Below, in pieces: positions 53,662 to 63,582 of a stretch of DNA of 64,000 nt. How positions within the stretch are numbered: position 1 is the first letter of the stretch; the number at the start of each line of letters is the position of its first letter. Position numbers and translations under genes: made by a program. Under the pieces are notes generated by a model that was not told the origin of the DNA, ran no database searches, and saw only the letters and a list, made by a program, of their open reading frames with translations. This DNA is from Gammaproteobacteria bacterium (GTDB lineage Bacteria > Pseudomonadota > Gammaproteobacteria > GRL18). Location: positions 1 through 64,000 of the forward strand of contig JALWRI010000077.1 of the NCBI GenBank assembly GCA_026994225.1. Reading direction: 5' to 3'.

Positions 53662-54432
53662 CTAAAACGGATATAACTGTCTATCTAATAAATGTGAGGG
53701 AGTAATTTTACTTAAACTACGAAAAATATTTTCAATCCGCCCTGGCTGTTGTTTATCCCATTCAGATAACATATTTTTAATCACCTTGCGTTGTGCATTT
53801 TGTTGTGAACCACATAAATTACAAGGTATAATCGGAAATTGCTTATAGTCTGCAAACTGTATTAAATCTGCCTCTTTACAATACGCCATAGGGCGAATAA
53901 TAACATTGTGCTGATCATCACTTATTAATTTTGGTGGCATAGCTTTTAATCGTCCACCATAAAACATATTCAAAAAAAAGGTTTCAATAATATCTTCTCT
54001 ATGATGCCCTAATGCAATTTTAGTCACGCCTAGTTCTTTTGCTACACGATATAAGATACCCCGCCGTAAACGTGAACAAAGACTGCATGTTGTTTTTCCT
54101 TGTGGAATTTTTTCCTGTACGATGCGATAAGTATCTTGCTTGACTATCTGAAAAGGAATATCCCGTTTTGTTAAATAATCGGGTAATACTGCTTGAGGAA
54201 AACCAGGTTGCCCTTGATCTACATTAACCGCTATCAGAGAGAAAGATATAGGTGCATAACTTTTTAAGCGCATCAAAATATCTAACATCGCATAACTGTC
54301 TTTCCCTCCTGATAGGCAAACCATCACTTTATCGCCATCTTCAATCATAGAAAAATCAGCAATAACATCACCTACCTGATGTAATAAGCGTTTTTGTAAT
54401 TTATCAAATTGGTGTTTTTGTTTATCCTGCAT
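53662..54432 (-). CDS. ttcA: tRNA 2-thiocytidine biosynthesis protein TtcA
   Basis: PP-loop ATPase that thiolates cytidine 32 in tRNA using an iron-sulfur cluster. The PP-loop SGGKDS is at 41-46; the cluster ligands are in CSLC (Cys116, Cys119) and CNLC (Cys204, Cys207); the [11 protein letters not shown] motif is present. The length of 256 residues is slightly short but complete. It is divergent from qmcA across 167 bases that should hold both promoters. Confidence 0.94.
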   Translation of the reverse strand: MQDKQKHQFDKLQKRLLHQVGDVIADFSMIEDGDKVMVCLSGGKDSYAMLDILMRLKSYAPISFSLIAVNVDQGQPGFPQAVLPDYLTKRDIPFQIVKQDTYRIVQEKIPQGKTTCSLCSRLRRGILYRVAKELGVTKIALGHHREDIIETFFLNMFYGGRLKAMPPKLISDDQHNVIIRPMAYCKEADLIQFADYKQFPIIPCNLCGSQQNAQRKVIKNMLSEWDKQQPGRIENIFRSLSKITPSHLLDRQLYPF

Positions 54433-54599
54433 ACAATATAACTATCCCATCGTTAATTAACTTGGCAAGGCAGTGTACCGAAAAATACCGGTAAGAGGAA
54501 GATTTTACCCTTTATCATGCTAAAAAGGGCTGGTAAATTGCTCCTATCTAGGTACAATAATTTTATTACTGCCTTATCTTAATAACAAGGAGGATTGTC

Positions 54600-55520
54600 A
54601 TGACCGGATTTACTGGCTTTATTCTATTTTTTGTTACCACTGTAGTGATACTAACATTTATGGGGGTGAAGCGAGTACCACAAGGTAGCCAATACACCAT
54701 TGAACGATTTGGACGTTATACCCGTAGTTTAACGCCTGGTATTAGTTTTATTATCCCTTTTATTGATGTGGTAGGGCGTAAAATGAATATGATGGAACAA
54801 GTTATGGATGTGCCATCACAAGAAATTATTACCCGTGATAATGCAATGGTAACTGTTGATGGAGTGGTATTTTTTCAGGTTATGGATGCACCTAAAGCAG
54901 CATACGAGGTGAACAATTTAGTCAATGCTATTATGAATTTAACTATGACTAATATCCGTACGGTGATGGGGTCTATGGATTTAGATGAGTTACTCTCGAA
55001 ACGAGATGAAATTAATTCAAAACTCCTTGCTGTTGTCGATGAAGCGACAAATCCCTGGGGGGTTAAAGTAACTCGTATTGAAATAAAAGATATTTCACCT
55101 CCCCGTGATCTGGTCGATGCAATGGCACGTCAAATGAAGGCCGAACGGGAAAAACGGGCATTAATTTTAGAAGCTGAAGGAACAAGACAAGCTGAAATAC
55201 TCCGTGCTGAAGGAGAGAAACAAGCTGCTATTTTAGAAGCAGAAGGGCGTAAAGAATCTGCTTTTCGTGATGCAAAAGCAAGAGAGCGTTTAGCAGAAGC
55301 TGAAGCAACAGCTACCAGTATGGTATCTAAAGCTATATCTGAAGGAGATGTCCAAGCCATCAATTATTTTGTTGCACAAAAATATATTGATGCACTACAA
55401 CAAGTAGCCAGTGCAAAAAATCAAAAAGTCATATTAATGCCCCTTGAAGCATCCAATGTTATTGGCGCATTAGGTGGTATTACAGAATTAGCTAAAGAAG
55501 CAATACAAAAACAAAAATAA
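54600..55520 (+). CDS. qmcA: SPFH/stomatin-family membrane protein QmcA
   Basis: Band-7/SPFH protein of 306 residues. One N-terminal transmembrane helix ([18 protein letters not shown]) is followed by the SPFH domain with [22 protein letters not shown] and [17 protein letters not shown] long helical coiled-coil region is rich in Ala/Glu/Arg ([21 protein letters not shown]). It probably oligomerises in membrane microdomains and may assist FtsH-type proteolysis. AAGGAGG precedes the ATG at ideal distance. It is paired with an NfeD protein 40 bases downstream, the usual partner. Confidence 0.92.
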   Translation: MTGFTGFILFFVTTVVILTFMGVKRVPQGSQYTIERFGRYTRSLTPGISFIIPFIDVVGRKMNMMEQVMDVPSQEIITRDNAMVTVDGVVFFQVMDAPKAAYEVNNLVNAIMNLTMTNIRTVMGSMDLDELLSKRDEINSKLLAVVDEATNPWGVKVTRIEIKDISPPRDLVDAMARQMKAEREKRALILEAEGTRQAEILRAEGEKQAAILEAEGRKESAFRDAKARERLAEAEATATSMVSKAISEGDVQAINYFVAQKYIDALQQVASAKNQKVILMPLEASNVIGALGGITELAKEAIQKQK

Positions 55521-55560
55521 TAATACGCTATACGCTATTGTAGAGGAAGAAATAAGCTAT

Positions 55561-56010
55561 ATGGAAATACTTATAAATATAGATAACTGGTGGATTTGGT
55601 GGAGTCTTGCTCTATTACTGGTGATTTTAGAAATATTTAGTCCTGGTGCATTTTTTATTTGGTTAGGTATTGCAGCCGCTGTCACCGGTATCATCAATAT
55701 GCTCTTTCCCACTTGGGGTTGGCAATATCATGTTTTACTTTTTGCTCTATTGACCTTAGTGAGTATGATTGTGTGGCATAAATACAGTTTACGACATCCA
55801 TTAAAAACAGATGAGCCTTTACTTAATCAACGTAGTGCACAATATATAGGACGGACTTTCACCTTAAAAGAAGGCATTCAAGATGGACAAGGTCGTATTC
55901 ATGTTGATGATAGCTATTGGAAAATACATGGCGCAGACTGTACTCCGGGCAGTAAAGTAAAAGTAGTTGATGCCAAAGGAGTTATTTTATATGTTGAAAT
56001 ATCTCAATAA
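55561..56010 (+). CDS. NfeD-family membrane protein (YbbK-like)
   Basis: Short NfeD protein of 149 residues: two to three N-terminal transmembrane helices (WWIWWSLALLLVILEIFSPGAFFIWLG and a second hairpin) and a C-terminal OB-fold NfeD domain (IGRTFTLKEGIQDGQGRIHVDD, WKIHG, VVDAKG). It partners the SPFH protein upstream, the standard pair. Its last 20 bases overlap the start of the next gene, and the ribosome binding site of that gene (AAGGAG) lies within it. Confidence 0.9.
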   Translation: MEILINIDNWWIWWSLALLLVILEIFSPGAFFIWLGIAAAVTGIINMLFPTWGWQYHVLLFALLTLVSMIVWHKYSLRHPLKTDEPLLNQRSAQYIGRTFTLKEGIQDGQGRIHVDDSYWKIHGADCTPGSKVKVVDAKGVILYVEISQ

Positions 56011-59000
56011 TATCCTGTTTCCCAAAGGATGGGTATATATATCATTACTACTACTTTACTCAGCAAGCGTATTTGCCAAAGATAGCCAACAGGCATTCAC
56101 ATTGCAATTAAAATGGGAACATGAATTTCAATTTGCCGGCTATTATGCAGCAAAATGGCAAGGTTATTATAAAGATGCAGGCCTGGATATTACCATTCTT
56201 CCAGCAAGTACCCCTTCTGGGAAAATAGTAAATCCTCAAGAAGAATTATTACATCACCGAGCAGATTTTGCCATCGGTGGCGTAGATATTCTTATTGCTG
56301 CATCACAAGGCAAACCCCTTGCTATCCTTGCTCCTATTTTCCAACATAGCCCAAGTGCCATATTCTCCTTAAAAAATATTCCTTTAAAAACGCCTCAAGA
56401 TTTGCTTCATCTACGTATTGCCAGTGCTATTAATGATTTAACATATAAAGAATTTGAAGCCTTACTACAACTACACGGATTAAATGATAAGAGTATTACG
56501 CTGGTTGATGCCCCTCCAACCGTACAAACATTAGTAGATGATAAAGCCGATGCGATTGTTACATACGAAATTTCAGCGTTAACGCAAGCTAAAGAAAAAT
56601 CTATAACTCTCAATATGTTATATCCTAGAGATTTTGGTATCCTCTTTTATGGCGATACACTTTACACACATAAGGAAATGATAAAAAAACATCCTGATGT
56701 AGTAAATAAATTTGTAGAAGCAAGTATTAAAGGCTGGAAATATGCCCTGGATCATAAACAAGAAATGGCAAAAAATATTAGTCAATTACCTCGTTATATC
56801 ATTCAGTATGAAGATTTTTACCAATATAATCTGGATTTTGCCCACATTATAGAAAATTACCTGCTCTATCCTTATAATCCGATAGGACAAAATAATATCT
56901 CTCGTTGGCAACATATCTATGCCTTGTTAAGCTCCATCCATGTAACTCAAAATAACTTTGATATTCATACTCTCTTTCAATATGAAGATACTTCACAAAA
57001 GTCCTTTTCTGAATATTATCTATGGATGATAGCTATTCTTATAATAACTACTATTTTCTTTGCACTCTACTATTTATTCAAAAAAAAGAAATTATGGCTA
57101 CCTCTTTTTATACTGTTATCTTGCCTCCTTGCAGTAGAACTTTTTATTGAATACAACTATCAACGTAAACAAGATAATCTTGCATATCTCCATGCACTAG
57201 AAAAATTATTTACTATTAAGGCAAGGTTAGAAGCTGAACTTAATACAATATTAACATTAACACATGGCGTTGCTGCATTTATTAGTCTTAATCCGCAACT
57301 GAGTCAACAAGCGTTTAATAAATATGCACAATATATCCTTAAACAAGCTCCTTTATTACAACATTTAGAGGCTGCACCTGATTTTATCCTGCGCTATATT
57401 TATCCCTTAGAAGGAAATAAAATGTTAAAAGGGTTAAATTATCGCACTCATCCACAGCAACACCAATCTATTTTATCCTTACAGTATTTTCGTCAAACCA
57501 TTATTGATGGCCCTTTAACACCAGTACAAGATGAACAAGCCTTTATTGCACATGCGCCCGTATATTATCAAAAAGATAATACAGAACATTTTTGGGGGAT
57601 TGTTTCAGCACCTTTTAGTACCACTGCCCTGTTTAGTAAAGTAGGGTTATTTAATTCTGATTTAGGTGTGGAGATAGCAATTAGACATACCAATAACATT
57701 TACCAATCAGAAGATACTTTTTTTGGTAATGAGCGTATTTTTCACAAAGATCACAGCATAATAAAAACCCTTCAGGTCGGCAACAGCTATTGGCAAATTG
57801 CTGTACACCCATTACCTTCCACAGCAACAAACCATACTTCTTTTTTATGGTTACTACGCTTAACTACCGGTATCATAGCAATATTATTTTCATTAACTAT
57901 ATATTCTCGCCATAAACACCTGCTCACTCAACAACACTATATTTCTCGTTTACACAGAAATAAAGCATTACTACAAAAAGTGGCTCATCTAACTAAAACC
58001 GGTACCTGGGAATTAAATGAAGAACGTATCGTGATTTTTTGGCCAAAACAGATAGAACTCATTACCCATACAAAAATTATACCAAATCAACAATATATTA
58101 ATAATTTTTACAGCATCTTGCCGATGGATCAAAAAAAGATACTAGAACAACATATTGATTATCTCTATACAATAAAAACAGATTTTGATATTGAAATTTT
58201 CTTTTTTCCACACATCGATAAAAGATGGTTACGTATTTTAGCCTCTCCCATTGTAGAAGAAGGAGAATTAAAAGGCTTAATTGGTGCTATTCAAGATATT
58301 ACTGAACATAAAAATACCCAAAAAACATTAGAATATCAAGCATCCTATGATACCTTAACCCGATTACCTAATCGCCGTTTATTTATTGATCAATTAACCC
58401 ATGAGATTAGCCACCATCAACGAAACCACACTAAATTTGCAGTATTATTTGTTGATTTGGACAATTTTAAACCTGTCAATGATACCTTGGGGCATCAAGC
58501 TGGAGATACCATATTACGTATCGTAGCACAACGTATACAAAATAATATCCGTCAATCTGATATAGTGGCACGCATTAGTGGTGATGAATTTATTGTATTA
58601 TTATCCAACTTACATACCCCTTCATTTATCAGTATCATAGCAGAAAAACTCCTGACTAATTTGTCTGATCCGTATCCTTTAGAAAAACAACAAGTCTTTA
58701 TTACTGCAAGTATTGGTATTAGTATTTATCCCGATGATACTGAAGATATAGAACAACTGATACAATATGCTGATCAAGCAATGTATATTGCAAAACAATC
58801 AGGTAAAAACCATTGGTATTTTTTCACTAAAAAAATGCAGCAAGAATCTGAACATGCCCATGATTTACATAATAAATTACAGCTTGCTGTACAAGAAAAA
58901 TCACTCAGTATTTATTACCAACCTATTATTGATTTACATAATCACCGTATCGTAAAATGCGAGTCATTATTACGTTGGAATCATCCCAAATTGGGTTTTA

Positions 59001-59662
59001 TTTCACCCGTTGAATTTATCCCTATAGCAGAGAAAAGCACCTTAATTAATCAAATTGATCAGTTTGTCCTGGAACATTCTATCAAGGATATGACCGAAAT
59101 TAATACGCAATTACAACAAAAAATAGGGATTTCCATTAATATCTCACCCCGTTTTTTTATGCCTCAAAAACATACTGATGAAAGTGTTAAAAAGTGGTTT
59201 CAGCAAATTGAACAAGGTATTAATGATCTTCCTATCACAGTAGAAATTACTGAAAGATTATTAATCGTTGAAGAAAAACAAGCATTACAAGCCCTTAACA
59301 AGTTACAATTTAATCAAATTCAAGTCGCTTTAGATGATTTTGGAACAGGTTATTCTTCTTTAAGCTATCTAAAAAAATTCCCTGTTAATTGTCTAAAAAT
59401 AGATAGAACTTTTATTCGGGATATTGAATACAATGAAGATTCAAAAACCCTGGTAGAAACCATTTTATTACTTGCTCAAAAACTAAATCTGGAAGTCATT
59501 GCCGAAGGAGTAGAAACACAAGAACAAATTAATTTATTACGCAACTTTGAACAGCCTATTTATATACAGGGTTATTATTATAGCCCGGCACTTTCTAAAC
59601 AGGATTTTATAAAATTTTGCCAAAATTTTTCCTCTTTCGATCCTAAAAATAGCATAACATAA
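55991..59662 (+). CDS. Sensor with NMT1-type periplasmic binding domain, CHASE, PAS, GGDEF and EAL domains
   Basis: Predicted cyclic-di-GMP signalling protein of 1223 residues. The ATG at 55991 is chosen for AAGGAG 9 bases upstream. Order: signal peptide (1-29); NMT1/THI5-like substrate-binding domain (about 36-300, FTLQLKWEHEFQFAGYYAAK); transmembrane helices near 342-361 and 368-386; CHASE domain (about 400-605, with YPLEGNKMLKGLNY); a helix at 618-638; PAS (about 660-780); GGDEF domain with SGDEF (863-867) and an intact inhibitory I-site RQSD five residues earlier; EAL domain with ESLLRW in place of EAL (991-993), DDFGTGYSSL (1115-1124) and EGVET (1172-1176). Both synthesis and hydrolysis look possible. 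The ligand is unknown; an amine or pyrimidine-like compound is a guess from the family. Confidence 0.85.
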   Translation: MLKYLNNILFPKGWVYISLLLLYSASVFAKDSQQAFTLQLKWEHEFQFAGYYAAKWQGYYKDAGLDITILPASTPSGKIVNPQEELLHHRADFAIGGVDILIAASQGKPLAILAPIFQHSPSAIFSLKNIPLKTPQDLLHLRIASAINDLTYKEFEALLQLHGLNDKSITLVDAPPTVQTLVDDKADAIVTYEISALTQAKEKSITLNMLYPRDFGILFYGDTLYTHKEMIKKHPDVVNKFVEASIKGWKYALDHKQEMAKNISQLPRYIIQYEDFYQYNLDFAHIIENYLLYPYNPIGQNNISRWQHIYALLSSIHVTQNNFDIHTLFQYEDTSQKSFSEYYLWMIAILIITTIFFALYYLFKKKKLWLPLFILLSCLLAVELFIEYNYQRKQDNLAYLHALEKLFTIKARLEAELNTILTLTHGVAAFISLNPQLSQQAFNKYAQYILKQAPLLQHLEAAPDFILRYIYPLEGNKMLKGLNYRTHPQQHQSILSLQYFRQTIIDGPLTPVQDEQAFIAHAPVYYQKDNTEHFWGIVSAPFSTTALFSKVGLFNSDLGVEIAIRHTNNIYQSEDTFFGNERIFHKDHSIIKTLQVGNSYWQIAVHPLPSTATNHTSFLWLLRLTTGIIAILFSLTIYSRHKHLLTQQHYISRLHRNKALLQKVAHLTKTGTWELNEERIVIFWPKQIELITHTKIIPNQQYINNFYSILPMDQKKILEQHIDYLYTIKTDFDIEIFFFPHIDKRWLRILASPIVEEGELKGLIGAIQDITEHKNTQKTLEYQASYDTLTRLPNRRLFIDQLTHEISHHQRNHTKFAVLFVDLDNFKPVNDTLGHQAGDTILRIVAQRIQNNIRQSDIVARISGDEFIVLLSNLHTPSFISIIAEKLLTNLSDPYPLEKQQVFITASIGISIYPDDTEDIEQLIQYADQAMYIAKQSGKNHWYFFTKKMQQESEHAHDLHNKLQLAVQEKSLSIYYQPIIDLHNHRIVKCESLLRWNHPKLGFISPVEFIPIAEKSTLINQIDQFVLEHSIKDMTEINTQLQQKIGISINISPRFFMPQKHTDESVKKWFQQIEQGINDLPITVEITERLLIVEEKQALQALNKLQFNQIQVALDDFGTGYSSLSYLKKFPVNCLKIDRTFIRDIEYNEDSKTLVETILLLAQKLNLEVIAEGVETQEQINLLRNFEQPIYIQGYYYSPALSKQDFIKFCQNFSSFDPKNSIT

Positions 59663-59663
59663 T

Positions 59664-60551
59664 ATGATAAAAACGCTTTGGAATGTCTTAGCTGCACAAT
59701 TAAGTGAGCTTGAAAATCAAACTATTCAAATACATCATCATACGGCTATCGGTGGTGGCAGTATTAATCAAACCTATCAATTACATACAAACCGGGGTTG
59801 TTATTTTCTTAAACTGAGTAATACCGATAACATCGCTATGTTTCAGGCAGAAGCAGAGGGATTACAAGCATTACACAATAGTAATAGTCTTCTTGTCCCT
59901 CTCCCTTATTGCTGGGGAAGTCATGCTCCATATAGTTATTTAATTATGCAGTACCTCGATCTACACCATAGCCAAGCACCAGCACAACAAACAGCCCTTG
60001 CTGCCGGGCTCGCCAGTATGCATCAAGTACAACATGACAAATTTGGCTGGTACAGAGATAATACCATCGGTGCTACCCCTCAATATAATACCCAAAATCA
60101 CTCCTGGATTAGCTTTTGGCAAGAGATGCGTATGCAACCGCAATTACGTTGGGTACATGACAAAGGTTATACGCACTTAACTCCATTAGGAGAACAATTA
60201 CTCCCTAAAATTCCCCAGTTATTTACCCAATACACCCCTTATCCATCATTATTACATGGCGATCTCTGGTCTGGAAATTATGCTTTTACTTCAACAGGGG
60301 AAGCTATTATCTTTGATCCTGCTGTATACTATGGTGATCGGGAATCAGATATTGCTATGACAGAATTATTTGGAGGATTTAGCCCTGTTTTTTACCAACA
60401 TTATCATACCTTATTACCTCTTGATGACGGCTATCCTTTACGAAAAAAACTCTATCAACTCTATCATATACTAAATCATGTCAATTTATTTGGAGGAGGT
60501 TATACTATGCAAGCAAACAATCTACTACAAGAGTTATTACAATTCATCTAA
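59664..60551 (+). CDS. Fructosamine kinase family protein
   Basis: Kinase of 295 residues of the FN3K/ribulosamine 3-kinase family, thought to phosphorylate sugars attached to amines so that glycated proteins can be repaired. The aminoglycoside-phosphotransferase-like catalytic loop is HGDLWSGN (198-205) and the metal-binding DPAVYYGD is at 218-225; GGGSINQTY near residue 30 is the nucleotide loop. It begins 1 base after the stop of the c-di-GMP gene, so co-translation is likely, though a functional link is not obvious. Confidence 0.9.
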   Translation: MIKTLWNVLAAQLSELENQTIQIHHHTAIGGGSINQTYQLHTNRGCYFLKLSNTDNIAMFQAEAEGLQALHNSNSLLVPLPYCWGSHAPYSYLIMQYLDLHHSQAPAQQTALAAGLASMHQVQHDKFGWYRDNTIGATPQYNTQNHSWISFWQEMRMQPQLRWVHDKGYTHLTPLGEQLLPKIPQLFTQYTPYPSLLHGDLWSGNYAFTSTGEAIIFDPAVYYGDRESDIAMTELFGGFSPVFYQHYHTLLPLDDGYPLRKKLYQLYHILNHVNLFGGGYTMQANNLLQELLQFI

Positions 60552-60591
60552 TTTCTTATCCTTTACTCACCTCACTATTTTTGGAGTTTTT

Positions 60592-61038
60592 ATGTTATCT
60601 ATTGTTTCCAAAACATCACGATTAGTCCCTTTTTATCTTCTCTTGTTATTATCTAGCCTTAGTTTTTTTAGCTATGCAGAAGAACAAGAGGATAACGCTT
60701 CATCAGAAAATAATGATACAGCGTTATATTACGAGCTACATCCCCCATTTATTGTCAATCTGCAACACAGTGGAAAAAAAATGCATTTTCTTAAAATTCG
60801 CATTCAGGTACAAGCATTTAGTGAAGAGATTATCAATGCGGTGAAAGAACATAATGCCCCTCTACGAGATGCCATTATTATGTTACTTTCCAGCAAGAAA
60901 AAAAAGGATTTAAGTACCGCAAGAGAAAAAGAAACATTACGTAAAGACATCACTGCCACAATACAAGCTGCTTTAAGTGATATTATCGGTCGAAAAGGGA
61001 TAGAAGAAGCCTACTTTACCAGCTTCTTAATACAATAA
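60592..61038 (+). CDS. fliL: FliL-family flagellar basal-body-associated protein
   Basis: Protein of 148 residues with an N-terminal hydrophobic segment ending in SFFSYAEE, which looks like a cleavable signal or an anchor, followed by a FliL domain: YYELHPPFIVNL, HFLKIRIQVQAF, LRDAIIMLLSSKKKKDLSTAREKETLR and AYFTSFLIQ. FliL proteins surround the stator and support torque. GGAG lies 5 bases before the ATG; an upstream frame to 60478 overlaps the kinase gene and is not supported. It sits alone, far from the flagellar operon. Confidence 0.85.
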   Translation: MLSIVSKTSRLVPFYLLLLLSSLSFFSYAEEQEDNASSENNDTALYYELHPPFIVNLQHSGKKMHFLKIRIQVQAFSEEIINAVKEHNAPLRDAIIMLLSSKKKKDLSTAREKETLRKDITATIQAALSDIIGRKGIEEAYFTSFLIQ

Positions 61039-61115
61039 TCATTTATTAGGGATCAGCAACAACTGCTAGTATGCTGTTCCCCTTTAACGACCAAATAGCC
61101 CAACATGATCATATT

Positions 61116-62699
61116 TTATAATTTATTAACCGATACCAATGCTACACCCGTACTACCATTTACACCGCGTACAATTGCCGTATAAGCCCCCGGCTCTAAA
61201 GTAACTAAAATGGCGGCTTCTCTGTCATCTACAGGTGCTAATCCTGTTGCTTCAATCGCTGCTTGATTACTGATCCAATCATCATTGCTATTAATCATAG
61301 TGCTACCACTAAATAATTCTAAAGTTGGATCTTGCAATGCACCAACTACCCCAGCATTAGTAAGACTCGCACCATCAGCACGAATTAATACGGTTTCTGT
61401 TTGCTCAATAATAAATCCTGCTATCATGATATTATCCCCCACATCTACAAAACTCCGTGTAGAGATATTCGTAATATTCCCAGAGCCTGAAATCACATTA
61501 ACAGATACTAATGCCACACCAGTAGAACCTTGAAATCCCCGCACAATAGCCGTATATGTTCCAGGTTCAAGATCAATTAATAAAGCAGCTTCCAAACCTG
61601 CTGTAGGGGCTATGCCCGTCTCTATAATGGCATCAGCATTACTGTTATCTTCCCAGTCATCATTACTCGCAATTAATTCACTACCTGAATATAATTCTAA
61701 ACTGGTATCTGCTAACACCCCATTAACTCCTTGATTGACTAAACTCGGAGCATCTGCCCGTATTAAAACTTGTTTATTACTATCACTAATAATAAAACCT
61801 GCAATCATGACATTATCCCCCGTTTTAACAAAGCTGCGAGTAGAAATATTCTTAATACTACTGTTGCTACTTGAGGTTGGAGGAGGCGTAACCGGATCGG
61901 GATCGATGTTGCCGGTTCCTACATTATCGCTAATAAAGGTATCAAAGTTGGCAACACGGGTATAAATACCGGGTTGATTAGCCACTGCACAGCCAATACC
62001 ATTACTGACAATCCCTACTTGTACCCAATTACCACTACTAGATAATACCGTTAAAGGGCCACCACTATCCCCTTGACAAGCATCCTTACCCCCTGCATCA
62101 AATCCTGCACAGAGCATATTATTCGTAATCGAACCTACTCCGATTGCTGCATATTTTTCTATACACGAGGCATTACTAATAAGAGGGACATCGGTTTGCA
62201 ATAAAATATTAGAACTATTCCCCCCATCAGACGTTAATCCCCAACCTCTGACACGTGCTAAAGTACCAACATTTACCAAAGAATTACTAGCGTTATCCAA
62301 GATAATAGGTGTTTGTTGTGAAGTAGAAGATAATTTTAATAATGCAATATCAAAATCAAAAGTTTGACTATCATATTGACTATGAACAATTATTTCACTC
62401 ACTCCTAATACTTCCCCTGTCGTGGTGTTAAGATTTTCACGTCCTAAAATAACTTCTATATCTGAAGCATTCACTTTATCTCCGGTAAAACCAAACACAC
62501 AATGCGCAGCAGTGAGTATCCACTCTTTATCTATCAAAGATCCCCCACAGATAAACCCACCTTCTAATGTTGTAACGCTTAAAAAGGCTTGCCAGGGTTG
62601 TTCTCCTGGTGTTGCCATTGAACCTCCTACAATACGCTGCTGTGCAGTAATAACGGAAAAACAAGATAAAAAAAGTATAATGCCAAATAGATAACGCAT
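61116..62699 (-). CDS. Secreted trypsin-like serine protease with two C-terminal beta repeats
   Basis: S1-family protease of 527 residues. Signal peptide 1-19, then a chymotrypsin-type activation site RIVGG (22-26). The catalytic triad is His66 (LTAAHC), Asp117 (DFDIALL) and Ser212 (GDSGGP). Asp206, six residues before the serine, predicts cleavage after Arg or Lys. A Pro/Ser linker (about 265-282) leads to two tandem repeats (about 282-400 and 406-527) with STRSF, NVMIAGFII, SNDDW and GxYTAIVRG, the same module as the end of B3. It is probably exported to the cell surface or medium. Confidence 0.88.
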   Translation of the reverse strand: MRYLFGIILFLSCFSVITAQQRIVGGSMATPGEQPWQAFLSVTTLEGGFICGGSLIDKEWILTAAHCVFGFTGDKVNASDIEVILGRENLNTTTGEVLGVSEIIVHSQYDSQTFDFDIALLKLSSTSQQTPIILDNASNSLVNVGTLARVRGWGLTSDGGNSSNILLQTDVPLISNASCIEKYAAIGVGSITNNMLCAGFDAGGKDACQGDSGGPLTVLSSSGNWVQVGIVSNGIGCAVANQPGIYTRVANFDTFISDNVGTGNIDPDPVTPPPTSSSNSSIKNISTRSFVKTGDNVMIAGFIISDSNKQVLIRADAPSLVNQGVNGVLADTSLELYSGSELIASNDDWEDNSNADAIIETGIAPTAGLEAALLIDLEPGTYTAIVRGFQGSTGVALVSVNVISGSGNITNISTRSFVDVGDNIMIAGFIIEQTETVLIRADGASLTNAGVVGALQDPTLELFSGSTMINSNDDWISNQAAIEATGLAPVDDREAAILVTLEPGAYTAIVRGVNGSTGVALVSVNKL

Positions 62700-62723
62700 G
62701 AAATATATCCTTGTTATAAAAAG

Positions 62724-63578
62724 TTAGTATAAAATATTAAATAAAGCAGGACGATATTTTAAAACCAAAGCATGATCCTCACCTAATATATCAAAAATAG
62801 CTAACATCCCCTGTTGTATATCTTCTGATTTATTGGCTTTCAAAATAGTAAACAAAGCTTTCAATGCTAAATCATATTCATCATCGAGTAGACATAATGC
62901 GGCATATTGATAATGTTCTTCTGCTGTTAATTCCGTATGTTGGGATTTTTCTGCTAGATAACTTTTATCCGGTGCATTTTTTGCTATTTGAATAAAGCGT
63001 TGATGAGCCAATAAAATTAAGACATCTTTTTGTTTTTTTATATCGTCAGGAAGTGCTTCTAATAAATTTAAGGCTTCAGTATGTCGCCCTTGTGCCATTA
63101 ACAATTTTGATAAAGTAACGGGAATACGTAAATTTTCGGGATCATCCAGCGCAGCTTTTGCTAGCATAGATAATGCTTGTTCAACATCCCCTGCTTTATA
63201 AGCATTGAGTGCATCAATAATTGTTTGATCTGATTTTCTTGTTAAATATTCTGCTAGTATCGCATGTAAATCCCCTGCTGATTGAGGACCATGCCATTGT
63301 TTTACTTTTTGTCCCTGATAGAATAAGTGTAAGGTTGGTACACTGGTAATTTTTTGTTGATGGCATAAAGCAGATTGTGCATCTGTATTGACAGTTACTA
63401 ATAAAAACCGTCCTTGAAAATCTTTTACTAACTGCGTTAATACGGGAAAAAATTTATGACAAGGTGCTGCCTTTTCAGCCCAATAATAGACACACACTGG
63501 CCCTTTATATGAATTTTCTATAACCAGCATAGAAAAATTATCTTGTTTTCCTTCTAAAATAGGCAACGTTTCACTCAT
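62724..63578 (-). CDS. cnoX: Thioredoxin-fold/TPR chaperedoxin CnoX (YbbN)
   Basis: Protein of 284 residues. An N-terminal thioredoxin-like domain (1-110) is followed by a TPR-like helical domain. The redox motif has lost the first cysteine: WAEKAAPCHKF, with Ala37 and Cys40, as in other CnoX proteins that act as holdase chaperones rather than disulfide reductases. The start at 63578 is supported by AGGA 7 bases upstream; the longer frame to 63638 overlaps hemD. It starts 4 bases after the hemD stop. Confidence 0.9.
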   Translation of the reverse strand: MSETLPILEGKQDNFSMLVIENSYKGPVCVYYWAEKAAPCHKFFPVLTQLVKDFQGRFLLVTVNTDAQSALCHQQKITSVPTLHLFYQGQKVKQWHGPQSAGDLHAILAEYLTRKSDQTIIDALNAYKAGDVEQALSMLAKAALDDPENLRIPVTLSKLLMAQGRHTEALNLLEALPDDIKKQKDVLILLAHQRFIQIAKNAPDKSYLAEKSQHTELTAEEHYQYAALCLLDDEYDLALKALFTILKANKSEDIQQGMLAIFDILGEDHALVLKYRPALFNILY

Positions 63579-63582
63579 TGAT

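Noticed and set aside
61040..61090. Imperfect hairpin between fliL and the protease gene
   Set aside because: The arms (AGGGA..CAGCA with TGCTG..TCCCCT) pair imperfectly and neither strand has a proper T tract. It may weakly end both transcripts but is not strong enough to list.
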